Shown piece by piece: positions 38,096 through 45,420 of a DNA stretch of 64,000 nt. The notes below the pieces were generated by a model, which had not been told where the DNA came from, did not search any database, and worked only from the letters and a program-made list of their open reading frames with translations. Location: the NCBI RefSeq assembly GCF_900091955.1, contig NZ_FMDF01000101.1:60797-124796 (forward strand). Direction: 5' to 3'. A program made the translations under genes and the position numbers. Within the stretch, counting starts at the first letter, position 1; each line of letters starts with the position of its first letter. This DNA is from Streptomyces sp. Ncost-T10-10d (GTDB lineage: Bacteria; Actinomycetota; Actinomycetes; Streptomycetales; Streptomycetaceae).

Positions 38096-39004
38096 TCAGC
38101 CGAGGCCCCCGGCCAGTGCCTTCTCCGTCGCGGCACGTACAGCGGCCTCGTCGTCTGCGGGCAGGGGAAGCCGTGGCGGACGGGTACGGCCGCCGTGGCG
38201 TCCGACAACGTCCATGGATGCCTTGATGGCCTGGACGAACTCCGGCTTCGAGTCCCACCGCAGCAGGGGATGCAGCTCGCGGTACAGCGGCACGGCAGTT
38301 GCCATGTCGCCTGTCACAGCGGCCCGGTACAGCTCGACGCAGCAGGACGGCAGCATGTTCGGACAGCCGGCGATCCAGCCGACGGCCCCGGCGAGTGCCA
38401 GTTCCAGCAGTACGTCGTCGGCACCCACGAGCAGGTCGAGGCCGGGCGCCTGTTCGGCGATCTCGTAGGCCCTTCGGACATCGCCGCTGAACTCCTTGAC
38501 CGCCACGATGCTGCCGTCCTGGTGGAGAGCGGCGAGCAGGCTCGGTGTGAGATCCACCTTGGTGTCGTACGGGTTGTTGTACGCGACGACCGGAATCCCG
38601 ACTTCGGCCACAGCGGCGTAGTGGGCCCGCACCGCCGCGTCCTCGCAGCGGTATCCGTTGGGCGGCAGGAGCAGCACGGAACCGGCGCCCGCCTCTGCGG
38701 CCTGTTCCGCCCAGCGCCGCGACTCCGCGCTGCCGTAGGCGGAGACGCCCGGCATGACGCGGCTGCCGTCGCCTGCCGCCTCGACGGCGACCCGGACCAC
38801 CTGCTCGCGTTCGCTGTCGGTCAGGGTCTGGTACTCCCCCAGTGACCCGTTGGGCACCACACCGTCGCAACCCGCCGCGATGAGCTGTCGGACGTGCGTG
38901 GCGTAGGCGTCGTAGTCGATCGTGCAGTCGTCGCGCAATGTGAGCGGGGTGGCGACCATGACTCCGTGCCAGGGGCGGGTACGCGGGTGGGTGTTCGTCT
39001 GCAT
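38096..39004 (-). CDS. Dihydrodipicolinate synthase family, probable 1-pyrroline-4-hydroxy-2-carboxylate deaminase
   Basis: 302 residues of the DapA-like TIM-barrel family. Schiff-base Lys170 is in VAVKEFSGD, the catalytic Tyr142 in YNNPYDTKV, and the substrate loop GVVPNGSLGEYQTL resembles the GxxGE loop. In hydroxyproline clusters this enzyme (LhpC) deaminates and opens 1-pyrroline-4-hydroxy-2-carboxylate to alpha-ketoglutarate semialdehyde. ATG 39,004 has AAGGAG 7 bp upstream. It lies 89 bp ahead of the epimerase gene on the same strand. Confidence 0.87.
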   Translation of the reverse strand: MQTNTHPRTRPWHGVMVATPLTLRDDCTIDYDAYATHVRQLIAAGCDGVVPNGSLGEYQTLTDSEREQVVRVAVEAAGDGSRVMPGVSAYGSAESRRWAEQAAEAGAGSVLLLPPNGYRCEDAAVRAHYAAVAEVGIPVVAYNNPYDTKVDLTPSLLAALHQDGSIVAVKEFSGDVRRAYEIAEQAPGLDLLVGADDVLLELALAGAVGWIAGCPNMLPSCCVELYRAAVTGDMATAVPLYRELHPLLRWDSKPEFVQAIKASMDVVGRHGGRTRPPRLPLPADDEAAVRAATEKALAGGLG

Positions 39005-39020
39005 CGTGGCTCCTTGAGAG

Positions 39021-39029
39021 GTGTGACAG
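39021..39029. promoter_or_regulatory. Weak operator-like site before the deaminase gene
   Basis: GTGTGACAG agrees with ATGTSACAT at 7 of 9 positions and lies 17 bp before the deaminase start, in the 100-bp gap after the dehydrogenase subunit genes. It may mark a second promoter in the cluster. Confidence 0.3.
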
Positions 39030-39104
39030 GTCATGGTTCGACGGAAGCGTGGGCAGCATCTGACGGCGCGCGGTGCCGAGGTGTGTCGGGGAGCGGCTGC
39101 GGGT

Positions 39105-40583
39105 CTATCCGGGGTCTGCCAGGTCGGCGAGCGTGGACAGCCCTACCGGGCAGGCCAGCGGGCGCCGGTCGGGGCCGTCCGGCTCTTTGCCGGTGCTGCG
39201 TCCGGCGCCGTGCGCGTCGGACAGTTCGCGGACGGCGAATCCGCAGGTCCGGCCCTGGCACCACCCCATTCCGGCCCGGGTGAGCAGTTTGACGGTCCTG
39301 GCGTCACCGGCTCCGAGCTCCTGGCACGCGGTACGTATCCGGCCCGCGGTGACTTCTTCGCAACGGCAGACCTCCGTGTCGTCGGTCAGCCATTCGCTCC
39401 ACCCCGCCCCCGGCCGGTGCACGGCACCCATCAAGGCGGAAAAGGCCCGCAGACGGCGCCGGGATCGACGCAGAGCGACTGCTCTGCGCGCCGCTGTCCG
39501 CGGCACCCCACCCCGCATCGCGCGAATGACCGACAGCGCTGCCAGCTCTCCCTCGCACAGAGCGAGTTCGACGCCACCGATGCCGCCGGTCTCTCCCGCC
39601 GCCCAGACCCCCGGCACGGTGGTCCTGAGCTGCTCGTCGAGGGTGACCGCATGTGTGCCGTCCGCACACATGCGCGTACCACAGCCCGCCGCCACGGCGA
39701 GTTCCAGCTGAGGAACGAGCCCGTGTCCGACGGCGAGCGCATCGCAGGCGATCTCGCGGCCGGTCCCCGGCACGGGGCGCCACCGGCGGTCCACCCGGCT
39801 GACGGTCACCGCCTCCACCCGGTCCTCGCCGTGCACGTCGGTCACCGCCCGGTGAGTCAGCATGCGAACTCCGGCACCGGTCAGCGCCGCCCCGTACCGG
39901 ACCCCTTCCGCCATCTTGCCGGGGTTGCCGGCCAGCACCCGGGGAGCACGCGCGTACGTCCCGTAACCGGACGCTTCGACGACTGCGGGAACGCGCGCAC
40001 CGGCACGCGTCAGCGAGAGGGCGACGGCCTGCAGAAGCGGGCCGCTCCCCGCGACCACGATCCGGCGGCCGGGAAGCACCAGGCCGGACTTGAGCATGGC
40101 CTGGGCACCGGCCGCGCTCACCACGCCCGGAAGCGTCCAGCCGGGGAAGGGAAGTTGACGTTCATGGGCACCCGTCGCCAGCAGCAGTCGGCGGGCCCGG
40201 ACCGCGGAACGTCGACCCCCTTCGGTTCCGGTGACGGCGTGCAGGATCCAGTCGCCCTCACCGGCTCGTTCGACCGTCCACACCTGATGGTTGTGGAGAT
40301 GGCGGATCGCCCCGGAGTCGCGGTGCGCGGCAAGTCGTGCGGAGAGCTCGACGAAGACGGGCCAACCGTGGTGGAGGGCGCCGGGCCGGGTCGCGCCGAG
40401 CCCGCCGGGCGGACTTCGGTAGTACTGTCCACCGGGCGTGACGGCCGAGTCCAGCAGAACCACGTCGAGCCCGTGATCGGCCGCGGTGACGGCGGCAGCC
40501 AGGCCGGCCGGTCCCGCGCCCACCACGGCGAGTCCGGCACAGTCCGCGTCCCGTGGGCGGCGTTCATCTGTCGAGCGCGGCAT
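39105..40583 (-). CDS. FAD/NAD-dependent oxidoreductase subunit of a D-hydroxyproline dehydrogenase-like complex
   Basis: 492 residues from ATG 40,583, which overlaps the 2Fe-2S gene by 20 bp. The N-terminal FAD motif is LAVVGAGPAGLAAAVTAADHG, a second nucleotide-binding motif is RRIVVAGSGPLLQAVALSL, and the ATG motif is LLATGAHERQLPFPG. A C-terminal Cys cluster (CRCEEVTAGRI...GMGWCQGRTCG) is the BFD-like 2Fe-2S domain seen in HcnB and SoxA-type subunits. With the next two genes it forms the HcnABC/LhpBEF-like three-subunit flavoenzyme. The likely substrate is cis-4-hydroxy-D-proline, inferred from context. Confidence 0.87.
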   Translation of the reverse strand: MPRSTDERRPRDADCAGLAVVGAGPAGLAAAVTAADHGLDVVLLDSAVTPGGQYYRSPPGGLGATRPGALHHGWPVFVELSARLAAHRDSGAIRHLHNHQVWTVERAGEGDWILHAVTGTEGGRRSAVRARRLLLATGAHERQLPFPGWTLPGVVSAAGAQAMLKSGLVLPGRRIVVAGSGPLLQAVALSLTRAGARVPAVVEASGYGTYARAPRVLAGNPGKMAEGVRYGAALTGAGVRMLTHRAVTDVHGEDRVEAVTVSRVDRRWRPVPGTGREIACDALAVGHGLVPQLELAVAAGCGTRMCADGTHAVTLDEQLRTTVPGVWAAGETGGIGGVELALCEGELAALSVIRAMRGGVPRTAARRAVALRRSRRRLRAFSALMGAVHRPGAGWSEWLTDDTEVCRCEEVTAGRIRTACQELGAGDARTVKLLTRAGMGWCQGRTCGFAVRELSDAHGAGRSTGKEPDGPDRRPLACPVGLSTLADLADPG

Positions 40584-40938
40584 GCCCGTCGCCCTCCTGT
40601 GTGGTGATGACGTCGCCGGGGCGGGCGGGAAGCAGGCATGCGCGCTGGTTCGGCCGGCCGTTGACCGTGGCCAGGCAGTCGTAGCAGGCACCGATGCCGC
40701 AGAAGGCTCCCCGCGGCCGGCCGTGGACCCGAGTGGTGCGCCAGGTCAGGATGCCCGCCGACCAGAGGGCGGCGGCGATGCTCTGCCCCGGCAGTCCATG
40801 AATCGGGCGCCCGTCGAAGGTCAGCTGGAATTCCGGTTCGGGCTCCGCCGCGACGAGCTCGACCGGGGTACGTGCACGGGTACGTCTCACAGGGTCCTCT
40901 CCTGGGGCACACGAGCCCCCTTCGCAGTCATGTGACAT
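40564..40938 (-). CDS. 2Fe-2S subunit of the D-hydroxyproline dehydrogenase-like complex
   Basis: 124 residues. A plant-type 2Fe-2S domain with Cys ligands in AFCGIGACYDCLATVNG and a fourth in QRACLLPA, as in HcnA and the N-terminal part of sarcosine oxidase alpha. It passes electrons between the flavin subunits. Its start overlaps the end of the preceding gene by 11 bp and its end overlaps the following gene by 20 bp, so the three subunits are made together. A perfect ATGTGACAT covers its start codon. Confidence 0.87.
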   Translation of the reverse strand: MSHDCEGGSCAPGEDPVRRTRARTPVELVAAEPEPEFQLTFDGRPIHGLPGQSIAAALWSAGILTWRTTRVHGRPRGAFCGIGACYDCLATVNGRPNQRACLLPARPGDVITTQEGDGHAALDR

Positions 40939-42088
40939 GGCACGTGGTGTCGAACCGGTCCGGGGCGAACGGCCCGAGATCGAGTACCGGCTGCCGCCCG
41001 GCGATCACGTCGGCGATCAGCAGTCCGGTCGCGGGGGCCAGTCCGATCCCGGCTCCTTCATGGCCGCAGGCGTGGAAGAGGCCTGGCACCCGGGGGTCCG
41101 GGCCGATCGCCGGCAGGTGATCGGGCAGGTAGGGGCGGAACCCGTGGTAGGCGCGCATCACCCGCACATCCGCCAATACGGGGAAGAGAGCGGTGGCCTG
41201 GGCGGCCAGTCGGGCGATCGCCGGAACCGACAACGTCCGGTCGAAGCCGACCCGTTCACGGCTGGCCCCGATCAGCACCGGCCCCGACGGGGTTCCCTCC
41301 ACCACGGGCGAGGTCTGCAGCGCCGCGGACCCGCTCGACACATCGGACACGTACTCCGCCGCGTATACCTTGTGCCGGATCAGCCGCGGCAACGGCTCGG
41401 TGACGAGCACGAACCCCCTGCGCGGCCGGACCGGCAGATCCACCCCGGCCATTGCGGCCAGGTCACCGCTCCAGGTGCCCGCCGCGTTGATGACCACCGG
41501 GGCGCGCAGTTCGCTCCGTGCGGTGCTCACCCCGCATACCGCGCCGTCCCGGTCCCGGAGTATCCCGAGGACTTCCTCCCCCGGGTGGAGGCGCGCCCCC
41601 GCGCGGCCGGCTTCCCGCAACAACTCGGCGGCGGCCAAGGCTGGTTGGACCTGAGCGTCCTGCGGGTAGTGGCAGCCTCCGGCGAGGTGCGGAGCGAGGT
41701 GGGGCTCGGCATCGCGGAGCCGGTCGGATGTGACGTGGTACGCCTCGACTCCGGCTCCTCGCTGCGCGGCGGCCGTCATGGACAGGGTGGTCAGGGATTC
41801 CTCGGACGCCGCCACGACCAGGCCGCCCTTGATCTCGTACTCGATGTCCGAAGAAAGTTCTTCCGAAAGTTGGCGCCACAAGGAGGCGGAGAGCAAGGCC
41901 AGTTCCAGTTCGGGGCCTGGCATTTTGTCGGAGACCAGGAGGTTGCCCTCCCCGGCTCCGGTGGTGCCTCCGGCGACCGGCCCCCGGTCGACGACGGCTA
42001 CGGACAGTCCGGACCGGGAGGTGTAGTAGGCGCAGGCAGCACCGACCACTCCGGCCCCGACGATGACGACATCCAGGGGCTGTCTCAT
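40928..42088 (-). CDS. DadA/HcnC-like FAD-dependent amino acid dehydrogenase subunit
   Basis: 386 residues of the D-amino-acid oxidase (DAO) family. The FAD motif is VVIVGAGVVGAACAYYTSRSG and the C-terminal substrate/FAD loop is GFRPYLPDHLPAIGPDPRVPGLFHACGHEGAG. This is the subunit expected to oxidise the D-imino acid at its alpha-carbon in the LhpBEF-like enzyme. It is the first gene of the catabolic operon. There is no Shine-Dalgarno site, and the predicted -10 lies about 10 bp before ATG 42,088, so a leaderless mRNA is likely. GTG 42,094 is an alternative start. Confidence 0.88.
   Translation of the reverse strand: MRQPLDVVIVGAGVVGAACAYYTSRSGLSVAVVDRGPVAGGTTGAGEGNLLVSDKMPGPELELALLSASLWRQLSEELSSDIEYEIKGGLVVAASEESLTTLSMTAAAQRGAGVEAYHVTSDRLRDAEPHLAPHLAGGCHYPQDAQVQPALAAAELLREAGRAGARLHPGEEVLGILRDRDGAVCGVSTARSELRAPVVINAAGTWSGDLAAMAGVDLPVRPRRGFVLVTEPLPRLIRHKVYAAEYVSDVSSGSAALQTSPVVEGTPSGPVLIGASRERVGFDRTLSVPAIARLAAQATALFPVLADVRVMRAYHGFRPYLPDHLPAIGPDPRVPGLFHACGHEGAGIGLAPATGLLIADVIAGRQPVLDLGPFAPDRFDTTCHVT
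40930..40938. promoter_or_regulatory. Perfect operator core over the 2Fe-2S subunit start
   Basis: ATGTGACAT, a 9 of 9 match to the shared palindrome, at the junction of two overlapping genes. It includes the 2Fe-2S subunit start codon (minus strand). Confidence 0.45.
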
Positions 42089-42098
42089 GAGCACGACA

Positions 42099-42112
42099 GT
42101 AATATGTCACAT
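42099..42112 (-). promoter_or_regulatory. Promoter and operator of the hydroxyproline dehydrogenase operon
   Basis: Read on the minus strand, the perfect palindrome ATGTGACAT (42,104-42,112) runs straight into a TATTAC -10 element (42,099-42,104). Transcription would start around 42,092, almost on the start codon. Repressor bound here would exclude RNA polymerase. Confidence 0.55.
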
Positions 42113-42248
42113 TGTTTTGGAGCCGCCAAGGGTAAGTGCAGGGCCAGTTGATCAACCATCACCCCGTCGCTCCGCCCGCAGGGGTGCCGGTTCCGCCGCC
42201 GGGGAAGTGGAGCCATGAACCCCCCAGGCGCCGACCCGAGGAGCCGTG

Positions 42249-45200
42249 ATGCACGACGACCGCACATTGGTGGAGGACCGCCTCGAAAGGGCCCTGCACC
42301 AGTTCATCCGCCCGGCCCGGTACCCGGCCCGGACCCCGCTCGCCCTCTCCGTCCGGCACATTCCCGGCGAACCCGTACCGGTGGCCGAGGTACTGGAGAA
42401 AACCTACGAGCCGTTCAGTGCAGGTACGGAGTGGGGGAAGCCGTGGTCCACCAGCTGGTTCCGGCTGGAGGGAACGGTGCCCGAGGACTGGGCGGGGCGG
42501 CGCGTCGAGGTGGTCGTCGACCCCGGCTTCTCCGGCCAGGGGCCCGGATTCCAGGCCGAGGGGATGCTGTACGACACCGCGGGCGTTCCGCTCAAGGGCA
42601 TCCATCCGCGGAACCGGCATCTGACGGTGGCGTCCCCGGCCACCGGCGGTGAACCGGTCTCGTTGCTCCTGGAGGCGGCGGCCAACCCGGCGGTTCTGGA
42701 GCACGGCTTCGCGCCGACGCCGCTCGGCGACGTACTTACGGCGGGTGACCGGCCCCTTTACCGGTTCGCATCCGCGGACCTCGCCGTACTGGACGAGGAG
42801 GTCTGGCATCTCGTCCTTGACATCGAGGTGCTCTCCGAGCTGATGCGGGAGCTGCCCGTCGACCGGTCGCGGCGACACGAGATCCTGCGGGCGCTGGAGC
42901 GCATGCTCGATGCCCTGGATCTGCACGATGTGGCGGGCACGGCGCGAGCCGGCCGGAGCCGGCTCACCGAGGTGCTGTCCCGGCCGGCGTCGGCGAGCGC
43001 ACACCGGATCTCGGCCGCCGGGCATGCGCACATCGACTCGGCGTGGCTGTGGCCGCTGCGCGAGACGGTACGCAAGGCCTCTCGCACCTTCGCCAATGTC
43101 ACCGCGCTGGCCCAGGACTATCCGGAGCTGGTTTTCGCCGCGTCGCAGGCCCAGCAGTACGCATGGGTGAAGGAGCATCAGCCGCACATCTGGGAGCGCA
43201 TCAAGCGGGCCGTGGCGGACGGGCAGTGGACGCCCGTGGGGTCGATGTGGGTGGAGTCGGATGCAAATCTGCCGGGCGGTGAGGCGCTTGCCCGGCAGAT
43301 CGTGCACGGCAAGCGGTTCTTCGAGCAGGAGCTGGGGGTGGAGACCGAGGAGATCTGGCTGCCGGACTCCTTCGGTTACACGGCCGCCTTCCCGCAGCTG
43401 GCGCGACTGGCCGGGGTGAAATGGTTCCTGACGCAGAAACTGTCCTGGAACCAGAGCAACAAAATGCCACATCACACCTTCTGGTGGGAGGGCATCGACG
43501 GGACCAGGGTGTTCACTCACTTCCCTCCTGTGGACACCTACAACGCACAGCTTCATGGCCGCGAACTGGCCCATGCGGAACGGAACTTCGCGGAGAAGGG
43601 ACTGGCGACCCGCTCCCTCGTCCCGTTCGGCTGGGGCGACGGCGGGGGCGGTCCGACCCGCGAGATGCTGGAGAGGGCACGCAGGCTCAGGAATCTGGAG
43701 GGCTCGCCCAGGGTCGAGATCGAGAGGCCGTCGGCGTTCTTCGCGGCGGCCGAGGAGGAGTACGGGCCGCAGGCACCGGTCTGGTCCGGTGAGCTGTATC
43801 TGGAGCTGCACCGGGCGACCTACACCACCCAGGCCAAGACCAAGCAGGGCAACCGACGGAGCGAACACCTGCTCCGTGAGGCCGAGTTGTGGGCCACCAC
43901 GGCGGCGCTGCGGACTCCCGGCCACCGCTATCCGTACGAGGCACTGGACCGGCTGTGGAAGACGGTGCTGTTGCATCAGTTCCATGACATCCTGCCGGGC
44001 TCGTCGATCGCCTGGGTGCACCGGGAGGCCCAGGAGACATACGCACGGGTGCGGGAGGAACTGGCCGAACTGGTGGCGGACGCGGTGGCGGCACTGGGCG
44101 GGGCCGAGGGTCTCGTGGCGCTCAACTCGTCGCCCTACCGGCGAAGTCAGGTGGTCGAGCTGGATGCCGAGGCGAGCGCGGTGCTGCCCTCGGGCGCGCA
44201 TGTGCAACCGCTGGGCGAGGGGCGTACCGCGGTGCTGGCCGAGACACCCGGGCTGGGCGCGGGTCTGCTGGACGGTTCGGCGGTTCCGGAGCACGCCGTC
44301 ACGGTGACCGGCTCGGCGGACGAGGGTTTCGCATGCGACAACGGGCTGCTGCGGATCGTGGTCGACGGCGACGGGTTGATCGCCGCCGTCCGCGATCTCG
44401 AGGCGGGGCGGGACGTACTCGCCCCCGGTCACCGGGCCAACCTCCTCCAGTTGCATCCGGATCACCCCAATCACTGGGACGCCTGGGACATCGACCGCCA
44501 TTACCGCCGCACCGGCACCGATCTCACCGACGCCGACTCCGTCGAACCGGTCGAGGAGGGGCCGTTGCGGGCCGCCGTCCGGGTCATGCGGTCGTTCGGG
44601 GCGTCGCGCATCGTGCAGGAGATCCGGCTGACCGCGGGCAGTCGGCGGATCGACATCGACACAGAGGTGGACTGGCGGGAGTCGGAGAAGGTCCTCAAGG
44701 TGTCGTTCCCGCTCGATGTGCACGCCGAACGGTCCACGGCCGAGATCCAGTTCGGGCACATTCACCGCCCGACACACGACAACACCAGTTGGGACGCGGC
44801 CCGTTTCGAGATCTGCGCCCATCGCTGGCTGCGGGTCGCCGAGCCGGGGTACGGCGTCACATTGCTCAATGACTCGGCGTACGGGCACGAGGTGACCCGG
44901 ACCCCGCACGGTACAGGCCTCGGGACGACCGTACGACTGACGCTGCTGCGCGCCCCGCACAGCCCGGACCCGGAGACCGACCTCGGCAGGCATCGGTTCA
45001 CGTACGCGCTGGCACCGGGCGGTGAGGTCACGGATGCGGTACGGGAGGGGCTGGCGCTCAATCTGCCGTTGCGGGCGGCCGTTGCGCCGGTCCTGCCGTC
45101 GCTGATCAGTACCGGGCATCCGGCGGTCACCGTGGAGTCGGTCAAGCTCGCCGAGGACCGCGGCGGCGATGTGATCGTGCGGCTGTACGAGTCGGCGGGC

Positions 45201-45362
45201 GGGCGCGCCGACACGACACTGCGGGTGGGATTCCCCGTCGTACAGGCCCGGATCACCGACCTGCTGGAACGGTCGCTGCACGAGGCGGACACCGATGAGC
45301 ACGGTCTCGTACTGTCGCTGCGGCCGTTCCAGATCCTGACGGTTCGCCTGACCCCTGCATGA
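42249..45362 (+). CDS. GH38 alpha-mannosidase
   Basis: 1,037 residues. The GH38 zinc motif HAHIDSAWLWPLRET is at about 259-273 (His261, Asp263 as zinc ligands), the catalytic nucleophile is Asp338 in VESDANLPGGE, and the acid-side segment is WLPDSFGYTAAFPQL. A mid domain (QFHDILPGSSI) and C-terminal beta domains complete the family length. No signal peptide is seen, so it likely trims imported mannosides in the cytoplasm. GAGGAG precedes GTG 42,246/ATG 42,249; ATG has the better spacing. It is divergent from the dehydrogenase operon, and the operator region at 42,099-42,112 could affect it too. Confidence 0.92.
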   Translation: MHDDRTLVEDRLERALHQFIRPARYPARTPLALSVRHIPGEPVPVAEVLEKTYEPFSAGTEWGKPWSTSWFRLEGTVPEDWAGRRVEVVVDPGFSGQGPGFQAEGMLYDTAGVPLKGIHPRNRHLTVASPATGGEPVSLLLEAAANPAVLEHGFAPTPLGDVLTAGDRPLYRFASADLAVLDEEVWHLVLDIEVLSELMRELPVDRSRRHEILRALERMLDALDLHDVAGTARAGRSRLTEVLSRPASASAHRISAAGHAHIDSAWLWPLRETVRKASRTFANVTALAQDYPELVFAASQAQQYAWVKEHQPHIWERIKRAVADGQWTPVGSMWVESDANLPGGEALARQIVHGKRFFEQELGVETEEIWLPDSFGYTAAFPQLARLAGVKWFLTQKLSWNQSNKMPHHTFWWEGIDGTRVFTHFPPVDTYNAQLHGRELAHAERNFAEKGLATRSLVPFGWGDGGGGPTREMLERARRLRNLEGSPRVEIERPSAFFAAAEEEYGPQAPVWSGELYLELHRATYTTQAKTKQGNRRSEHLLREAELWATTAALRTPGHRYPYEALDRLWKTVLLHQFHDILPGSSIAWVHREAQETYARVREELAELVADAVAALGGAEGLVALNSSPYRRSQVVELDAEASAVLPSGAHVQPLGEGRTAVLAETPGLGAGLLDGSAVPEHAVTVTGSADEGFACDNGLLRIVVDGDGLIAAVRDLEAGRDVLAPGHRANLLQLHPDHPNHWDAWDIDRHYRRTGTDLTDADSVEPVEEGPLRAAVRVMRSFGASRIVQEIRLTAGSRRIDIDTEVDWRESEKVLKVSFPLDVHAERSTAEIQFGHIHRPTHDNTSWDAARFEICAHRWLRVAEPGYGVTLLNDSAYGHEVTRTPHGTGLGTTVRLTLLRAPHSPDPETDLGRHRFTYALAPGGEVTDAVREGLALNLPLRAAVAPVLPSLISTGHPAVTVESVKLAEDRGGDVIVRLYESAGGRADTTLRVGFPVVQARITDLLERSLHEADTDEHGLVLSLRPFQILTVRLTPA

Positions 45363-45420
45363 GGTCCCGGCCGGCCACGGCGTGAAGTCCCGGCCCGTCC
45401 CGCCCGCTGCTCGGGTTCGT

